From positions 1 through 29,627 of the IMG/VR virus record IMGVR_UViG_3300044858_001908: a stretch of DNA of 29,627 nt; one strand, 5' to 3'. Position numbers and translations under genes: made by a program. Source of the stretch: a virus. Numbering within the stretch: position 1 is the first letter of the stretch; every line of letters begins with the position of its first letter. Of this stretch, positions 6,887 through 15,908 are shown in pieces. The notes below the pieces were generated by a model. It worked only from the letters and a program-made list of their open reading frames with translations, was not told the DNA's origin and searched no databases.

Positions 6887-9800
6887 ACCAGTCCATCCAG
6901 CTGATCCCCTCCTCAAACTCCCTGTTCGACTCTATCATTTCAAGTGCCGTTTTCCTGTCTACTGGTGCTCCACCTGTAATTGCTGCCATCTCCGTACGTG
7001 TTTGTCTAGCCCTGATAGAGCGCAGTAGCGTGTCCACCCCTATAGGAAATGCCGGGTGATCCGCATTAAAGGCTTGCGCTTCTCGCCACCCCTGCGCCAA
7101 TAGTTCAGAGTGCTCGCCTTCTCCAGAAACGGCATACACGAGCTTATCGATTATGCGGTTCCTGCGATCTCGCCTACCCAAATCTTTACGGATATTAAGC
7201 GATAGCTTGTCTCTGGCTGAGCGCGTGGATATTGGAGCAAACCCCAAGGACTGTCTAAAGATGTCCCCTGCTGGCAGCGCCCCAGATATTATAGGGTCGC
7301 CCCGCCCCGTCTCGTACCCTTTGGTGGCAAACCGATATGCTTTTGCAAAATTGGATAACGCTGTAGGTAGGATGGCTTCCACCGCACGGTCTGTGTTTTT
7401 TGGGTCGTCGTCAAACAACCTAAGTCCGCCTTGAATACTACGCATGGTCACACCAAACGCGGGGCCAAGTAATGCCTCTACCGCATACTGATACTCATTA
7501 TCGGGTTTGTAGTTGCCGCGGTCGCGGATCATCAAGTTGGTCAAGGACACACGATCCGTAATATCTACCCCAAACATATTTGCGATCAACCCGTAGTACT
7601 TGTCCTCCCCCATCGTCTTAGCGATAAGAGTGTTAAAGTCGTCCTCGTCGTCGTCCAAGAACAGGTTGGCAATTGACGCTACCACCCCGTACATCGGGAT
7701 GCCCTTTACTCCCACAAGCGCCCCGCCCGCTGCAGCTGTGTAGAAGAACGTGTTTCGCAGCGCCCTTGCTTCTTCGAGTTCAGCGGGGGTGCGGGCTTTA
7801 CCCGTCAGGTCTTTAAAAATACTGTTTACCATACTAAAGTGGGTGTACAGCATCTGCCCCGGCACCCGTTTAAACTGCCACACCAAGCTGCCCGCGGATG
7901 TTTGTGCGATACGCGGAGCGGTGGTAATAAGTGCGGAGCTGTTCACATACAGCATGGTATCAATCGCAGTTTCCGCGGCTTGAGCCCCGTACTTTGCAAT
8001 ATCCGGATCGGTTAGCTTCCCGAACTTCTTACCTGTAAGTTTTTCCATTTCCAGTATGTATGTGCTGATTGCACTAACCTGCCGTATCCCGCGTTCAGAG
8101 TGGGCGAACAAGAACCCGCCTATATAGTTAAGCTTATTAATCCACGGGGCTGTCGGGCTATCCAGTTCAGACATTTCTGCAGCTTGCGTACGAGTGTCAA
8201 ACCCACGTTCCTTAAATATAGAGGTCAGGGGTTCTAATTTTTTATACCCTGCCTGACGTTTGGGGTCATTTGAAAAATCATTAGTTATTGAAAATCCACC
8301 AAGCTCCCGTATGGTCACATCAGGGCTTAACGGTTTCCCGTTGGCATCCAAATCCGTTATACCTTCTCTAGATACCTTTCCGAAAGACCCCACATACAGC
8401 TTAGCTGCCATTGCCGAGGCAATAGTTGCTTTAAACGCTCCGTATCTACCAGCCAACGTGTTTTGCAGGACGAGGGGTAGAATGGAAGTGTTGACCGCTA
8501 CTGAGCTTATGTTACCCGCTAGGGTCATAGTGAACGTACCCGAGCGTAACGTCCTAGCCCAACCGGCAATATACGGGTTTTTGGAGAACTGCAGGTAGCT
8601 GGGCAAAGACCCAAATCCTGTCATAGCCTGTGTCTCTTTTTTGGTTCCGGCAATACTAGTAGCGGCTTCTTTGTAGAACACTTCCGAGTCCGGCAACTTG
8701 TCCCGCTCGTCCCGTATTTTCTTCGATACTTGTTCCAACTCCACCATATAGGAAAGGTTGGAAAGGCTCGTTATAAACTGAGGGCCACGTTGTTGAAGCG
8801 CGGTAGCTGCGTCCCCTTCAAAGAATGCAACGCCCTTACGTACTTGGCGCGATTGGACAATGGCTTGTTCAGGTAAGGAGCGCAGGATGACATTGGCTAA
8901 GAACTCATTGAGCTGCCTTTTACCTTCTGGGTTTACTTGTTTGCCGTCCTTGTCTTTAAGCTCAAGGTCTTTTATCTTTTTCTGCAGGTCGGTAAGGAAC
9001 GGAATAGGGATGCTTCCATCGTACGCACGTTGCTCAATCTCGGATAAAGGTCGCTCACGTATGCTGTCCCTATCCACTTCGGTCATATTACGCAATTTTT
9101 CAATTGCTCTGCCTCGCTCCAACGCAGAGTTAAAGGAGCCGGTGCCGTACACCAACTGTCCGTCGTCGTCTCGGTAAGTAAACTCCACCCAGAACTCCCC
9201 ACCACGCGTTAACGGGAAGTAGGGTTTGATCGACCCAGTCAGTATTCTTCGCAACAACATGGTGTGTTTTACAGAAGTTTTAATTTCAGGGTCAATGTCC
9301 ATCCGGTCTATGTTAGCTTCTTCGGCGGTTATTATTTTGTCGTTTACGTTTGCGTAAAAGTCCCGCAGTTTGGTGTACGCCCCACGCTGAGTAGGAGTAA
9401 GGGAGGCAAACAGTTGACGGACTTTTGCATCGTTTGCTTTACGCAAATCCGCAGGCTCCGTAGCTTTAATACCATCTGCATCCCCAAGTATAGGGGAAGG
9501 GCGGTTTGCCGCTTTGGCACTAGCTATTTGAGCACTTAACTGCGCTTTCCTAGCCTCCATCTGTTCTTTGGTATTAAACTTTTCTTCTTTCTGTGTAGCT
9601 ATGTTTGTGCTCGGGTTAATCACCCCGTACCGCAGCCAGAACTTGTTAACAATATCGGGGTCAGAAGTTGGGTCTGCCCCATTTAGCGTTGAGAAAGACA
9701 CAAGCTCGTTAAAGGTTGCTCGCCCTTTAACGTCCCCGTTAAGCGCCTTATTCAGGTCGTTAAGTAGGCCGCCGTACACTTTCATATATTGAGTGCGTAC

Positions 9801-12800
9801 ACCGTCCATCTTATACATAATTTTTTCGAATTCTTTGGCTGAAGGGACAACGTCTTTTAGGATGTTGGTGATGCCTTCTAGCCCCAGCCCATTCAAAAGT
9901 GTTGCCCGTACCTTTTCGGAACCCCTAGCGATTACGGCAACATATTCTTTAAATTTGGCAGGTGGGGTGTCTCGTATAAATTCTTTGCCTCCACTCAAGA
10001 GACTATTTACCGCTTTCTCAGGATCGTCTTTAGCAATAGCGGAAGCAATTGTTGTAGCGTTACGGGTGTTTGGCGCGGTGGCAAGTATCGTATTGATAAG
10101 GTCTAGGGCCTCTGTACTTGCGGTAGCAGTGGTGTAGTTCATGCCAAACAGCCGACCCACTGCCTCCCAGAACTTATCCCAGCCGGTTATCTTGTCTCCG
10201 CTTATACGGTACGCCGCTAGTTTTGTCTGGAACTCAGAGTTAGAAAATGCTTCTGCAACGAATTCCTCCAGAGACTCCATGGCGTATTCGTCTGGCATTT
10301 TGTCTTTGAGGTTGTTGTACAACTGTGTAAGTCGCTGCGTTGTTGGATGACCCGGATTCTTCAATACTTTTATGGTCGCCGCATGGGTGGCTTCGTGCAG
10401 TACCGTATGGGTGCTAAGGGGCATACTAGTGTTTACAACAATAGTATCTGTGGCGGCGTCGTAAATACCAGCCAACATGTTTCCCTTATCGTCGGTAAGG
10501 GTGTTGGTCATTGAAACCTTAACCCCTGCAATTGCCTTACTTAACGCTTCTGCAGCTCTGCGAACGCTAGCATTAAGGGTTGTTTTGGAAATGCCATCAA
10601 GCGCCCCAGAAGCACTCCCGTTCTTCAGTTGCTCAGTAACACTTGGGTCGGCATTGACCATTGTTGCAGCAACGGCGTTCCCTCTTAAGGCGAAAGTTAC
10701 AACCCCCTCGTACGCTGCCATGGCGTCGTTTGCTTGTTCACGAACCGCCGACTTATCAACGTCTGCCAGAACTGTTTCATCAGAGGTGGCACTAAAGTCG
10801 ACTATGGCATTAAGCGCCTCCATCGTTAAACGGTCGTTTTGCTTAGTATCTCTAGCCGCGGAGTCCACATAGTCTGCCGTTACTTTTGCATCCTCTGCAG
10901 CGGTTTTTTGTCGGTCCCCTCGATCTCTTTGTAGCCTCGCTTCTTCTTTGAGGTTCGCCTTTCTTGTATCTCTTGTAGTGCGATACGCTTCCTCTTGCTT
11001 GGCGATACCTATCATGGTGTCTAATATAGGAGTGTATTCCGGGGCGTTATCCTGCACCCACTTTCTTGCCGCCTTAGCGCGTTTTAAATCATTCCTATTG
11101 GCTGGGGTGTTTAGAGGGCGATTTATTTCAAACGCAATAGTTTGAAGCAACAGGTCGGGAGTGACTTTGAGGTCCAAGTACTGAACCATAGCCCCTTCCG
11201 GGGTGTACGTATCGTCCCTGCCTAACTTAGAAGCACGGGCTTTGCCAAACACTTCAGGTGCTTTGCTTTTAAGCTCCCCCTCGAGGCTCGGCATGGACGG
11301 CGGTTTAGGAACTCCACGGGTAATGGTCTTCGGTTCGCCTTCTTTTGCGTCAACTGCGTCCAGCACACTTTGCGATGCTTCTGCGGCGGAGCCTGTTGCT
11401 CGGGCAGTCTCCACAGCCGCTAGTTTTTCAGACTGACTCAGATCGCTAACGTCCAGCTCTTGTCGTGCCCCCGAAAGCATCGCCTTGTTTACGTTGCGGT
11501 AGGCGTCAGAATCATCCAAGCGTTGGGCAACCGGGCGTAGTGCCTCCAGTCTATCGACCTCCGCTTGGAGCGCGTCAATTTCTACCCCGAGACTGAAACG
11601 ATCAGCTTGGGGGACTTCTTCTCCCTGCGCCAACTCTCTTTTGGCATCGGCTATTCGACGGCTCAACTTCGAGGTGTACGTTGCCCCCAATCCGCTAAAC
11701 TCAGAGCGAAAAGCAGCATCAGTTTGAGCTTCAGTAATTCCTGCTGGAGGAATACTATCCGCCAGTTCGTTTACTTTTGCAGCGACATCCAAGGGAACAC
11801 CGGGAGCTGCAGCAAACGCCACCAACTCTGCTTTTATCTTTACCGGGTTTTTGATATTTGCCACGCGCTTTCTTACGGGTGCTGGTTTGGGTACCCCTGC
11901 TGCGTCAAGCGCAGCGTCAAGGTCGAAGGCCAGTTGTTGTGGAGGAACCCCTTGATCGGAGGCGGCTGGCGCCGCTGCTTTTGCCGACGCAAACAAGTCC
12001 AGCTGCGCTTTATCCGTTTCTTGCGCGGGGGTAAACAAATCCTGTTGTTGTGGAGGAACCCCTTGATCGGGCGCGGCAGGTGCTGCTTCTTGCGGCGCTG
12101 CAGTACCCTTTGCTCGAGGTATAACAGGAATCTCAAGTTGTCCTTCTAACCCACGACCTGTGCGGTCTAGTCGCTCACGGTTTAACCTAGCCTTTTCAGC
12201 GCGTTCTTGTTCCTGCGGTGAAACCACAACAGGTGCCACCGGGGCCGCTGTTCGGCGCTCCGGTATCAAACTTTCTAAATCTGACACCCCCGCACGCTGT
12301 TCGGCTTCTTGCCTCGCTTGCAACGCCGCAGCGTTTTCAGCTTGCGTGGCTTCACTAGAGGTAACAGCCTCCTGCATACCCACAGCCCGATTAATCGTGG
12401 CAAGCTCAGACTCCGTAGGAGTTGTATTGGTAAAACCCTGACGGCGCAGTTCTGCACTAAATGCTCGCGCCAAGTTAGGGGCGTCAGGAATATCCCCCCG
12501 TTCAATTATGGGCAGCAGTACCTGTCTACGGCGGTCCTCGGACTCAGCTCTGCGGGACGTGTCCAACCGGCTCCCAAGCAACGATGTTTCTTCTTCTATG
12601 CGGGCTTGCTCTGCTTCTTGCCGCTGAGCTTCTTGCGCAGCTAGTTGCGCGTCTTCTTCTGCTTGTAGCTGTGCCAGCTCATCAGTGTCTAACAAGTCCT
12701 GTATCTGCCGGGTCTCGTCGATGTCGATCATGTCGAGCTGGGTGCCTTGAGGAGTACCGGGCTGTCCGGGGGCTTCAGGGACAGCAAAAGCGTCACTTCT

Positions 12801-13979
12801 AAGCAGGGAGGAGATTCGGCTTACCGTTTGCGGGGCAAGCCTTTGCGTTGTCGTGTTATTCACGTAGGTAGTTAAAATCCTACGGGCTTGTGCACGTTGT
12901 TCGGGTATAGCGAGGTCGAGACCAAATAGTTTTTCTGCAGTGGCTTTGTTTAAGTTTAAGCCGAGAGCCTGTAGATCATCGGCAGAGAGAACGGAAGTTA
13001 AGTCTTGTCTACCAAACAAATCCCCCCCTTCTTGCGAGGGTGGGGGTGTCTCGACAGCAGCAGCAGCAGCAGGGGGTGGTACCTCCGCAGCAGGAGGGGG
13101 AGGGGCAGTTCCCGCAGCCCCACGGGACTTGATGCCCAAAGCCATTTCAGTAAACAACTGTAGCAAGCCGCCGACACTACCGCCGATCTGTGCGGACTCA
13201 CTTACCCCCGCAAAGGTTTCGGTTTCGGGGTCATAGACACCTTGGGAGATTAAGTTTTGCATAACCTCGGTGGCGGCTTCTTGTGCAGCTTCTTCTACCG
13301 CTGCTGTTCCGACACGCCCAAGCCCTCCCGCTCGTACACGGGACAGCCTTGCGCTAATACTATCATCCAAGGCTTTGGCTATAGTTTCTGTGTTTGGCCC
13401 CAGCGCCCTTCTGGCACGGGATACAATACGTGCGGGAGCCACCATTTCAAAAGCGCCCGGGATTATACCCAGACCAGCAGCCTTACTAATTTCATCTTCA
13501 GTTGCACCCGCAGCCACTGCGCGTTGCCCTGCCTCTCCTGCCCCTGCTGCTATACCCAGTCCGGCACCGGCAATAACACCGGGAACCCCGAATGGTGCAG
13601 CAAGAATAAAAGGTGCGGTCGATCCCAAACCTCGCACCACATCAAGGTACGTGCCCTCATACGCAGCATCAGGAGCCAAGAACTCCTGTACCCCACCGCC
13701 TAATTCGGCAATTCTTTGCCGTGCAGCTTGCTCCTGCTCCTCTGGCAATAAGAAGGATGCGCCTGTTAGTCCTGCTTCTATTGTGCCTGCCGCCCCGGCC
13801 CCCAGTGCTTTAAATGTTTCGGGAACATACCCAAATAGAGAAGTCTCTTCGGGGGCGGGTTCTGGAGAAGCACCGCGTCTTAATCGGGTTATTTCAGCCG
13901 CAAGAATTGTGGCCGCCCGAGCATCTCCGGCTCTATCTGCTCTAACAAGTGCGTCACCTAACTGTCGTATTGTTGGCAT
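6885..13979 (-). CDS. Giant internal virion (ejection) protein with metallopeptidase domain
   Basis: This protein has 2364 residues, larger than T7 gp16 (about 1300), and is the last gene of the late operon, where T7-like phages encode their largest ejection protein. Residues 1-34 form a helical motif (LGDALVRADRAGDARAATILA) that I recall at the start of many such proteins. About 60-160 is Gly/Ala-rich and hydrophobic; about 420-480 is a charged coiled coil; 590-700 is Ala/Pro/Gln-rich with the peptides QQDLF (645-649), QLDLF (659-663) and QQLAF (681-685). HEATH at 1195-1199, with EEFVAEAF (1238-1245) downstream, is a gluzincin-type zinc site and could cleave peptidoglycan or protein. YFPLTRGGEFWVEF (around 1590) and the C-terminal 350 residues resemble large polyvalent protein-associated segments. 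A hydrophobic stretch lies near 2075-2105. AGAAGG precedes the ATG. The role in DNA ejection is inferred. Confidence 0.9.
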   Translation of the reverse strand: MPTIRQLGDALVRADRAGDARAATILAAEITRLRRGASPEPAPEETSLFGYVPETFKALGAGAAGTIEAGLTGASFLLPEEQEQAARQRIAELGGGVQEFLAPDAAYEGTYLDVVRGLGSTAPFILAAPFGVPGVIAGAGLGIAAGAGEAGQRAVAAGATEDEISKAAGLGIIPGAFEMVAPARIVSRARRALGPNTETIAKALDDSISARLSRVRAGGLGRVGTAAVEEAAQEAATEVMQNLISQGVYDPETETFAGVSESAQIGGSVGGLLQLFTEMALGIKSRGAAGTAPPPPAAEVPPPAAAAAVETPPPSQEGGDLFGRQDLTSVLSADDLQALGLNLNKATAEKLFGLDLAIPEQRAQARRILTTYVNNTTTQRLAPQTVSRISSLLRSDAFAVPEAPGQPGTPQGTQLDMIDIDETRQIQDLLDTDELAQLQAEEDAQLAAQEAQRQEAEQARIEEETSLLGSRLDTSRRAESEDRRRQVLLPIIERGDIPDAPNLARAFSAELRRQGFTNTTPTESELATINRAVGMQEAVTSSEATQAENAAALQARQEAEQRAGVSDLESLIPERRTAAPVAPVVVSPQEQERAEKARLNRERLDRTGRGLEGQLEIPVIPRAKGTAAPQEAAPAAPDQGVPPQQQDLFTPAQETDKAQLDLFASAKAAAPAASDQGVPPQQLAFDLDAALDAAGVPKPAPVRKRVANIKNPVKIKAELVAFAAAPGVPLDVAAKVNELADSIPPAGITEAQTDAAFRSEFSGLGATYTSKLSRRIADAKRELAQGEEVPQADRFSLGVEIDALQAEVDRLEALRPVAQRLDDSDAYRNVNKAMLSGARQELDVSDLSQSEKLAAVETARATGSAAEASQSVLDAVDAKEGEPKTITRGVPKPPSMPSLEGELKSKAPEVFGKARASKLGRDDTYTPEGAMVQYLDLKVTPDLLLQTIAFEINRPLNTPANRNDLKRAKAARKWVQDNAPEYTPILDTMIGIAKQEEAYRTTRDTRKANLKEEARLQRDRGDRQKTAAEDAKVTADYVDSAARDTKQNDRLTMEALNAIVDFSATSDETVLADVDKSAVREQANDAMAAYEGVVTFALRGNAVAATMVNADPSVTEQLKNGSASGALDGISKTTLNASVRRAAEALSKAIAGVKVSMTNTLTDDKGNMLAGIYDAATDTIVVNTSMPLSTHTVLHEATHAATIKVLKNPGHPTTQRLTQLYNNLKDKMPDEYAMESLEEFVAEAFSNSEFQTKLAAYRISGDKITGWDKFWEAVGRLFGMNYTTATASTEALDLINTILATAPNTRNATTIASAIAKDDPEKAVNSLLSGGKEFIRDTPPAKFKEYVAVIARGSEKVRATLLNGLGLEGITNILKDVVPSAKEFEKIMYKMDGVRTQYMKVYGGLLNDLNKALNGDVKGRATFNELVSFSTLNGADPTSDPDIVNKFWLRYGVINPSTNIATQKEEKFNTKEQMEARKAQLSAQIASAKAANRPSPILGDADGIKATEPADLRKANDAKVRQLFASLTPTQRGAYTKLRDFYANVNDKIITAEEANIDRMDIDPEIKTSVKHTMLLRRILTGSIKPYFPLTRGGEFWVEFTYRDDDGQLVYGTGSFNSALERGRAIEKLRNMTEVDRDSIRERPLSEIEQRAYDGSIPIPFLTDLQKKIKDLELKDKDGKQVNPEGKRQLNEFLANVILRSLPEQAIVQSRQVRKGVAFFEGDAATALQQRGPQFITSLSNLSYMVELEQVSKKIRDERDKLPDSEVFYKEAATSIAGTKKETQAMTGFGSLPSYLQFSKNPYIAGWARTLRSGTFTMTLAGNISSVAVNTSILPLVLQNTLAGRYGAFKATIASAMAAKLYVGSFGKVSREGITDLDANGKPLSPDVTIRELGGFSITNDFSNDPKRQAGYKKLEPLTSIFKERGFDTRTQAAEMSELDSPTAPWINKLNYIGGFLFAHSERGIRQVSAISTYILEMEKLTGKKFGKLTDPDIAKYGAQAAETAIDTMLYVNSSALITTAPRIAQTSAGSLVWQFKRVPGQMLYTHFSMVNSIFKDLTGKARTPAELEEARALRNTFFYTAAAGGALVGVKGIPMYGVVASIANLFLDDDEDDFNTLIAKTMGEDKYYGLIANMFGVDITDRVSLTNLMIRDRGNYKPDNEYQYAVEALLGPAFGVTMRSIQGGLRLFDDDPKNTDRAVEAILPTALSNFAKAYRFATKGYETGRGDPIISGALPAGDIFRQSLGFAPISTRSARDKLSLNIRKDLGRRDRRNRIIDKLVYAVSGEGEHSELLAQGWREAQAFNADHPAFPIGVDTLLRSIRARQTRTEMAAITGGAPVDRKTALEMIESNREFEEGISWMDW
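11933..12070. repeat. 27-bp direct repeat inside the giant gene
   Basis: The same 27-bp sequence occurs at 11933-11959 and 12044-12070, start to start 111 bp apart, so the reading frame is kept. Both copies encode DQGVPPQQ. The repeat marks a short in-frame duplication of a linker in the Ala/Pro/Gln-rich region, next to the QLDLF and QQDLF peptides. Confidence 0.85.
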
Positions 13980-13993
13980 TTAAAACCTTCTTA

Positions 13994-15856
13994 TCATTCG
14001 CGGTATCGGCTAAAAACATCGGCTGCTTCAGGGGTAAGATCGAACTCCCCCGTTGGGGTGGCGGCTCCAATAGGAGCAGGTCTCACCCCTGTAAGCTCGT
14101 TAAACCTTGCTCTGGTTGCGCTAAGTTCAAGGTCTATTGCACTAATTGCATTTCGTATATCTTCTTTACTTTCATCGGGGGCAGCCGCTAATGTTTGTAA
14201 CAACGTAACTTTAGTAGTTTCGGCGTTCTGCAGGACATTCTCAAACGTTGCGGCTAGAGCTGCGTTGTTTTGAGCGTCGTATCTCCCCAACCTTTGTTGT
14301 TCAGCTGCTGCTTCCATCTGTGCTTTAATGGTATCAAACTGCATTTGTTGTTGTTGCAGTGTTTGTGCAGCGCCCACTTCCCTAAGACTGTTAAGTCGTG
14401 CAACCGCTGACTGCATTGCTTGGTTCGCCCCAGTTTCGGCACGGCTAATTGCCTCTCGCCCTGCAGTGTATACGTTTTGTCCCGCCGCTCTTTCTTGCTC
14501 AATTAAACTCGCGGCTAGATCAAATTGTTTTTCTGCGCGTGTACGAGCATCCCCACGAACTTCGTCTTCTATCCCCATTATAGCTCTGGATGCAGCAGGA
14601 CCGCTTTGAGCAATTAAGTTGGAGCTAGCAAGCCCGCTTAGTAACGCACTGATCTTACGGTTTCGTTCTTCTTCAGGGGAGTACAGAGGAGCATCCAACG
14701 CTGCCGATCTGGCGCGAAGTAGTTCTGTTAGCTCCGCGGGCACCCCGTATGCAGCTCGCGCTCTTTCTTCCTCCTCTAGACGTGTTTTTTCCGGGTCATA
14801 ATCAAGCGCACCTTCTAGCCTGTTAAGAGCTGCTTGCTCTACCCTTGTGTCAAAGCCAGTCTGCGTAGCTGTCGGCGTACCCGTCTGACTATCTACATAC
14901 GCTATTAAACTAGCAAGCCCCGCATTCTCTGGGGTTTGGGTAGAAGTGGGTTCGCTTGTAACGCGGGGTGAACTGCGTTCTCGGCGGTCACGGTCAAGGC
15001 TACTAAGGTTGATAGTAGACCCGTTGGTGCTCACCTCTTGGGCGGGTTGATCGGTTGGTGGAGGGGGGCTGCTCGTTTTACCCGGCTGGTATTGCCCCTC
15101 CCGACCCTTGGGATCACTCAATGCGCTAAAAAGCATGGCAAGGCGTTCTCCTATAGGCATAGGTTCTCCCGTCTCCGGGTCTATGTACGCAGAGCCTATA
15201 GCAGGCTGCACTCCTTCTACTTTTCTACCCTCGGCAAACCCACGTACCGCTCCGCCATCAGCCATACCTTGACCGCTCATCTGCATGTGAGCACGGGCTA
15301 TAGTCTCAGGATCAAAGGTGCTTTGGATTTCGCGCAGGCGCTGCTGCAGCTGCGCTTTCTGCTCGGGGGTACCAGCGTTCTGTACTGCTGCCATGATGGC
15401 CCGGTACTGCGCTGTGTAACGCTGTATGTCTGCATCCGCAGCACCGCCCTCGGCGTAGCCTACAATGCCACCACCGGCCATACCGGCCATATTAGGAGCT
15501 GAGAGCTGGGGTAACCCGCCTGCACCTTGTTGTGCGGCCATCTGACTACCCTGCTGCTGTACCCCGGGAGATAGACGCCGTGCCAATCCAGCAATACCCT
15601 GCTCGGCTGCGAGTTTAGTGCGCTCGGCAACGGTAGGGGCTGTAGGGGCGGGTTGTGCCGCTGCCATCATCTGGTCAGCCGCTTGCATCGCCTGAAGCGC
15701 GTCTTTGTACTTCAACATGGCCAGCGTGCGCGGGTCCAGTATCTGCTCTTCAGCGTCACTGGTTACCACGTCCATCGCAGCGGCAAGTCTTGGGTTGTCC
15801 ATTTGCGGCATGGGCTGGCTTTGCTGCATCAGCGCTTCTAAACCTTGGGGTTGCAT
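13994..15856 (-). CDS. Internal virion protein with Gly-rich GGGIVGYAEGG motifs
   Basis: The protein has 620 residues. The N-terminus is Met/Gln/Ala-rich and helical. Two glycine-rich short motifs follow: GGGIVGYAEGG (128-138) and ADGGAVRGFAEGR (about 198-210). Residues about 230-320 are Ser/Thr/Pro-rich linker. The rest (about 330-600) is mostly long charged helices (LEEEERARAAYG, EQERAAGQNVYTAGREAIS, ARLNSLREVGAAQTLQQQQMQ) with coiled-coil character. The position between a gp14-like protein and the giant terminal protein suggests the role of T7 gp15, a core/ejection protein, but I see no sequence motif that proves this. The GAGGAA Shine-Dalgarno precedes the ATG, and the gap to the next gene is 14 bp. 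Confidence 0.8.
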   Translation of the reverse strand: MQPQGLEALMQQSQPMPQMDNPRLAAAMDVVTSDAEEQILDPRTLAMLKYKDALQAMQAADQMMAAAQPAPTAPTVAERTKLAAEQGIAGLARRLSPGVQQQGSQMAAQQGAGGLPQLSAPNMAGMAGGGIVGYAEGGAADADIQRYTAQYRAIMAAVQNAGTPEQKAQLQQRLREIQSTFDPETIARAHMQMSGQGMADGGAVRGFAEGRKVEGVQPAIGSAYIDPETGEPMPIGERLAMLFSALSDPKGREGQYQPGKTSSPPPPTDQPAQEVSTNGSTINLSSLDRDRRERSSPRVTSEPTSTQTPENAGLASLIAYVDSQTGTPTATQTGFDTRVEQAALNRLEGALDYDPEKTRLEEEERARAAYGVPAELTELLRARSAALDAPLYSPEEERNRKISALLSGLASSNLIAQSGPAASRAIMGIEDEVRGDARTRAEKQFDLAASLIEQERAAGQNVYTAGREAISRAETGANQAMQSAVARLNSLREVGAAQTLQQQQMQFDTIKAQMEAAAEQQRLGRYDAQNNAALAATFENVLQNAETTKVTLLQTLAAAPDESKEDIRNAISAIDLELSATRARFNELTGVRPAPIGAATPTGEFDLTPEAADVFSRYRE

Positions 15857-15908
15857 AACTTAGTTCCTCGCATCAGGGTACAGGTGTTACAGGTGTCTAC
15901 GCAGTGGG
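15857..15908 (-). other. Largest gap of the late operon, with a tandem 9-bp repeat
   Basis: This 52-bp gap separates the 262-residue and 620-residue virion genes. On the plus strand TACAGGTGT is repeated head-to-tail at 15879-15887 and 15888-15896. The part next to 15856 holds the ribosome binding site of the 620-residue gene. I see no good -35/-10 pair on the minus strand. The repeat could bind a regulator or be a slippage product. Confidence 0.4.

Noticed and set aside
13270-13983. Long plus-strand open frame (237 codons) at the start of the giant gene
   Set aside because: It is antisense to the Ala/Gly-rich N-terminus of the 2364-residue protein. Its Ala/Pro/Ser-rich composition mirrors that gene, and it has no supporting neighbours or clear ribosome binding site.
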